A stretch of 6,580 nt of DNA from the NCBI GenBank assembly GCA_964194845.1, contig CAXMNX010000108.1:1-6580 (forward strand), in the 5' to 3' direction. Numbering within the stretch: position 1 is the first letter of the stretch; each line of letters starts with the position of its first letter. Made by a program: the position numbers and the translations under genes. Origin of the DNA: CAXMNX01 sp964194845 (lineage in GTDB: Bacteria; Pseudomonadota; Alphaproteobacteria; Rhodobacterales; Rhodobacteraceae). This document shows positions 4,665 to 6,580 of this stretch, piece by piece. Under the pieces are notes generated by a model, which was not told the DNA's origin, searched no databases, and worked only from the letters and a program-made list of their open reading frames with translations.

Positions 4665-6305
4665 TCAGGCCTCGCCGGTCTGATCCGCGATGGTCAATTC
4701 TTTCCGCGCGGCGACTGCACCCTGAAGCCATCCGGGGTCCATCGTCGGGACAGAAGAAAGCAGCAACTCGGTATATTCCGGGTGCGGTGGGGACATAATC
4801 TGATCTTTGATACCCTGCTCCACAACCTTACCCATCCACATCACGACGATCTCATCCGAAATGGCCTGAACCGTGGCGATATCATGGGTGATGAATATAT
4901 AAGTCAGCCCCAATTCGGACTGCAGGCGCAGCAGAAGCTTGAGAATCCCCTCCTGGACAACCTGATCAAGCGCGGACGTCACTTCATCGCAAATGATCAC
5001 TTCCGGTTTGGCGGCAAGCGCGCGGGCAATACATATTCTTTGTTTCTGACCGCCTGAGAGTTCGGTTGGAAGGCGGTCCAGGAAGCTTTCGTCAAGTTCG
5101 ATCAGTTGCAAAAGTTCCGCAACGCGCTCGTCCACTTTTCGACCGCGCAACCCGAGGTAAAACTCCACCGGCCTGCCGATAATTTCGCGCACGGTGTGGC
5201 GCGGGTTCATGGCTGTGTCCGCCGACTGATAGATCATCTGGATACGCTGAAGCTGGTCTTTCGAACGGCCCGACAATTCATTTGGTAGCGGTTCGCCGTT
5301 GAACAGAACGCGCCCTTTGCGTGGCGGCAGAAGGCCGGTGATAACTCGCGCGGCCGTCGACTTGCCAGAACCGGACTCGCCCACAACAGCAACCGTTTTG
5401 CCGCGCGGAACAGAGATCGAGACGTCGTGCAACACCGGCACGGTGCCGTAGGCGGCAGTGACATTCTCGATCCTGAGCACATGGTCGTCGTTGGTCTCGG
5501 CCGCTTTTTCGATGGAGCGAACTGACCAAAGCGATTTTGTGTAAGCCTCTTTCGGGTTCGTCAGCATTTCCCGTGTTTCGGCTTCTTCGACCTCGTTGCC
5601 GTAGCGAAGCACCTTAATCCGGTCGGCCATTTGCGCGACGACGGCAAGGTCATGCGTGATATACAAGGCGGCTGTATGGAAACGATCAACGGCTTCGCGC
5701 ATCGCGGCCAGGACGTTCACCTGGGTCGTCACGTCAAGCGCTGTGGTTGGTTCGTCGAATATGATCAGATCGGGACGCGCTGACATCGCCATCGCCGTCA
5801 TGGCGCGCTGAAGCTGGCCGCCCGAGACCTGATGCGGATAGCGAAAGCCGATATTGTTCGGATCGGGCAAGTCCATGGCCGCATAAAGCGCTTTCGCGTC
5901 CTCGGCAGCCTCGGCGGCCGATTTGACGCCGTGCATCAAACTTGCCTCGATCGTCTGGTCGATCAGTCTGTGTGCAGGATTGAAAGCAGCCGCGGCGGAC
6001 TGGGCCACATAAGCAATCCGGGCACCGTGAAGGGCCTGCTTTTCAGGCTCGGACGCCTTCATCAGGTCCTGGCCGTCAAACCAGATCTCTCCGCTGGTCA
6101 ACCGGCATCCTGGGCGGGCAAAACCCATCGCAGCAAGGCCCAACGTTGATTTCCCGGCACCGGATTCGCCGATCAGGCCCAGAACCTCGCCCCGCTTCAG
6201 CGTCAGATTCACGCCCTTGATGATCTCGTGCCATTGTTCGTCGGAGAACCCGTCGATCACAATGTCCTTCATATGGAGAAGGATATCGCTTCCATTACTG
6301 CTCAT
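4665..6305 (-). CDS. Dipeptide/oligopeptide-type ABC transporter, fused double ATP-binding protein
   Basis: A 546-residue protein holds two complete ABC ATPase domains, equal to a DppD-DppF or OppD-OppF pair fused in one chain (as in GsiA and YejF). It powers uptake of a peptide, nickel chelate or related solute at the inner membrane, on the cytoplasmic side. Domain 1: Walker A GESGAGKST (46-54), Q-loop Gln102, signature SGGQ (161-164), Walker B LIIFDE (180-185), H-loop His218. Domain 2, from about 275: Walker A GESGSGKST (309-317), Gln360, LSGGQ (416-420), Walker B VIICDE (436-441), His474. The oligopeptide-family motif after domain 2 is partly kept (PPHPEYTELLLSSVP, 506-520). All key ATPase residues are present in both halves. 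Its ATG at 6305 overlaps the permease stop region by 11 bases, indicating translational coupling. The binding protein and other permease lie outside. Substrate cannot be told. Confidence 0.95.
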   Translation of the reverse strand: MSSNGSDILLHMKDIVIDGFSDEQWHEIIKGVNLTLKRGEVLGLIGESGAGKSTLGLAAMGFARPGCRLTSGEIWFDGQDLMKASEPEKQALHGARIAYVAQSAAAAFNPAHRLIDQTIEASLMHGVKSAAEAAEDAKALYAAMDLPDPNNIGFRYPHQVSGGQLQRAMTAMAMSARPDLIIFDEPTTALDVTTQVNVLAAMREAVDRFHTAALYITHDLAVVAQMADRIKVLRYGNEVEEAETREMLTNPKEAYTKSLWSVRSIEKAAETNDDHVLRIENVTAAYGTVPVLHDVSISVPRGKTVAVVGESGSGKSTAARVITGLLPPRKGRVLFNGEPLPNELSGRSKDQLQRIQMIYQSADTAMNPRHTVREIIGRPVEFYLGLRGRKVDERVAELLQLIELDESFLDRLPTELSGGQKQRICIARALAAKPEVIICDEVTSALDQVVQEGILKLLLRLQSELGLTYIFITHDIATVQAISDEIVVMWMGKVVEQGIKDQIMSPPHPEYTELLLSSVPTMDPGWLQGAVAARKELTIADQTGEA

Positions 6306-6580
6306 CGCGCAATCCGCTTGTTTTTATCAGGAACCAATCGACTACGAAATTCACCGCGACGGTCAAAAGCGCAATCGCACCGGCGGGCAAAAGCGGCGTA
6401 AGTCCGGCCGTGAGATCGTATTGGGCAAACTGAATTAGTGAAGCATTGTCGCGCACCATCGACCCCCAGTCGGCTGTGGGCGGCTGAATGCCAACGCCCA
6501 GGAAGCTGAGTGACGCAATCGTAAGAAACACAAAGCTGAACCTGAGACCAAACTCGGCCACAAGCGGTGGCAGGATATTT
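6295..6580 (-). CDS. ABC transporter permease, DppC/OppC type (C-terminal part)
   Basis: The frame enters from the right edge and stops with TAA at 6297-6295, leaving about 95 residues of the C-terminus. It reads NILPPLVAEFGLRF, a strand of hydrophobic membrane helix, then ASLSFLGVGIQPPTADWGSMV, the typical DppC/OppC C-terminal signature, and ends with a last membrane helix (LPAGAIALLTVAVNFVVDW) and a short cytoplasmic tail. The coupling (EAA) loop should start just outside the window, since ILPP matches its end. It is an inner-membrane channel subunit that docks to the fused ATPase encoded next, whose start lies inside this gene's last 11 bases. The true start is not in the window. Confidence 0.93.
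   Translation of the reverse strand, partial: NILPPLVAEFGLRFSFVFLTIASLSFLGVGIQPPTADWGSMVRDNASLIQFAQYDLTAGLTPLLPAGAIALLTVAVNFVVDWFLIKTSGLRDEQ

Noticed and set aside
4419..5057. Plus-strand frame of 212 codons spanning the leader and the end of the ATPase gene
   Set aside because: It is antisense to well-supported genes, shows no family motif, and its composition is what a GC-rich complementary strand gives by chance.

Overview
The window reads as a piece of an alphaproteobacterial chromosome, most likely Rhodobacterales (Roseobacter group). The clues are GC-rich codon use, a PldB-type hydrolase and a TPR lipoprotein-like/exported protein of the style common in that order, and a 546-residue double-ATPase peptide transporter protein. 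This placement rests on recognising family styles, not on a search. No mobile element, CRISPR array, tRNA or rRNA was seen.

Left part (1-1755). An exported tetratricopeptide-repeat protein runs leftward off the edge. Diverging from it, across a 70-base gap, is a two-gene unit: a small SCP2 sterol/lipid-binding protein and an alpha/beta hydrolase of the lysophospholipase type. The hydrolase reading frame extends well upstream of the first ATG/GTG/TTG choice, and its best start is a CTG that overlaps the SCP2 stop codon as CTGA.

Middle (1756-2853). An OmpA-family lipoprotein with an odd acidic, Gly/Asn-rich tail lies on the minus strand and converges on the hydrolase. A strong intrinsic terminator (13-bp perfect stem plus T-run) follows it. 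The 237 bases upstream of it hold the hairpin behind leuA and otherwise nothing I can name.

Right part (2854-6580), all on the minus strand: a dipeptide/oligopeptide-type ABC permease (C-terminal part, entering from the right edge), a fused double ATPase overlapping it by 11 bases, then leuA (2-isopropylmalate synthase). The 239 bases between the ATPase and leuA hold the most interesting object in the window, a gene too short for routine gene calling: a 25-codon leader peptide (4576 to 4499) with five consecutive Leu codons and seven Leu in all. A good promoter places its transcription start on the A of the leader ATG. The Leu codons can pair with the bases that carry the leuA ribosome-binding site, and no U-run follows the hairpin. 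I read this as a leucine-sensing leader that most likely works by hiding the leuA ribosome-binding site (translational attenuation) rather than by intrinsic termination.

The genes form separate units: lipid binding and hydrolysis, envelope anchoring, leucine synthesis with its own sensor, and peptide uptake. Peptide uptake next to leuA could be a leucine-supply theme, but that is only a guess from position.
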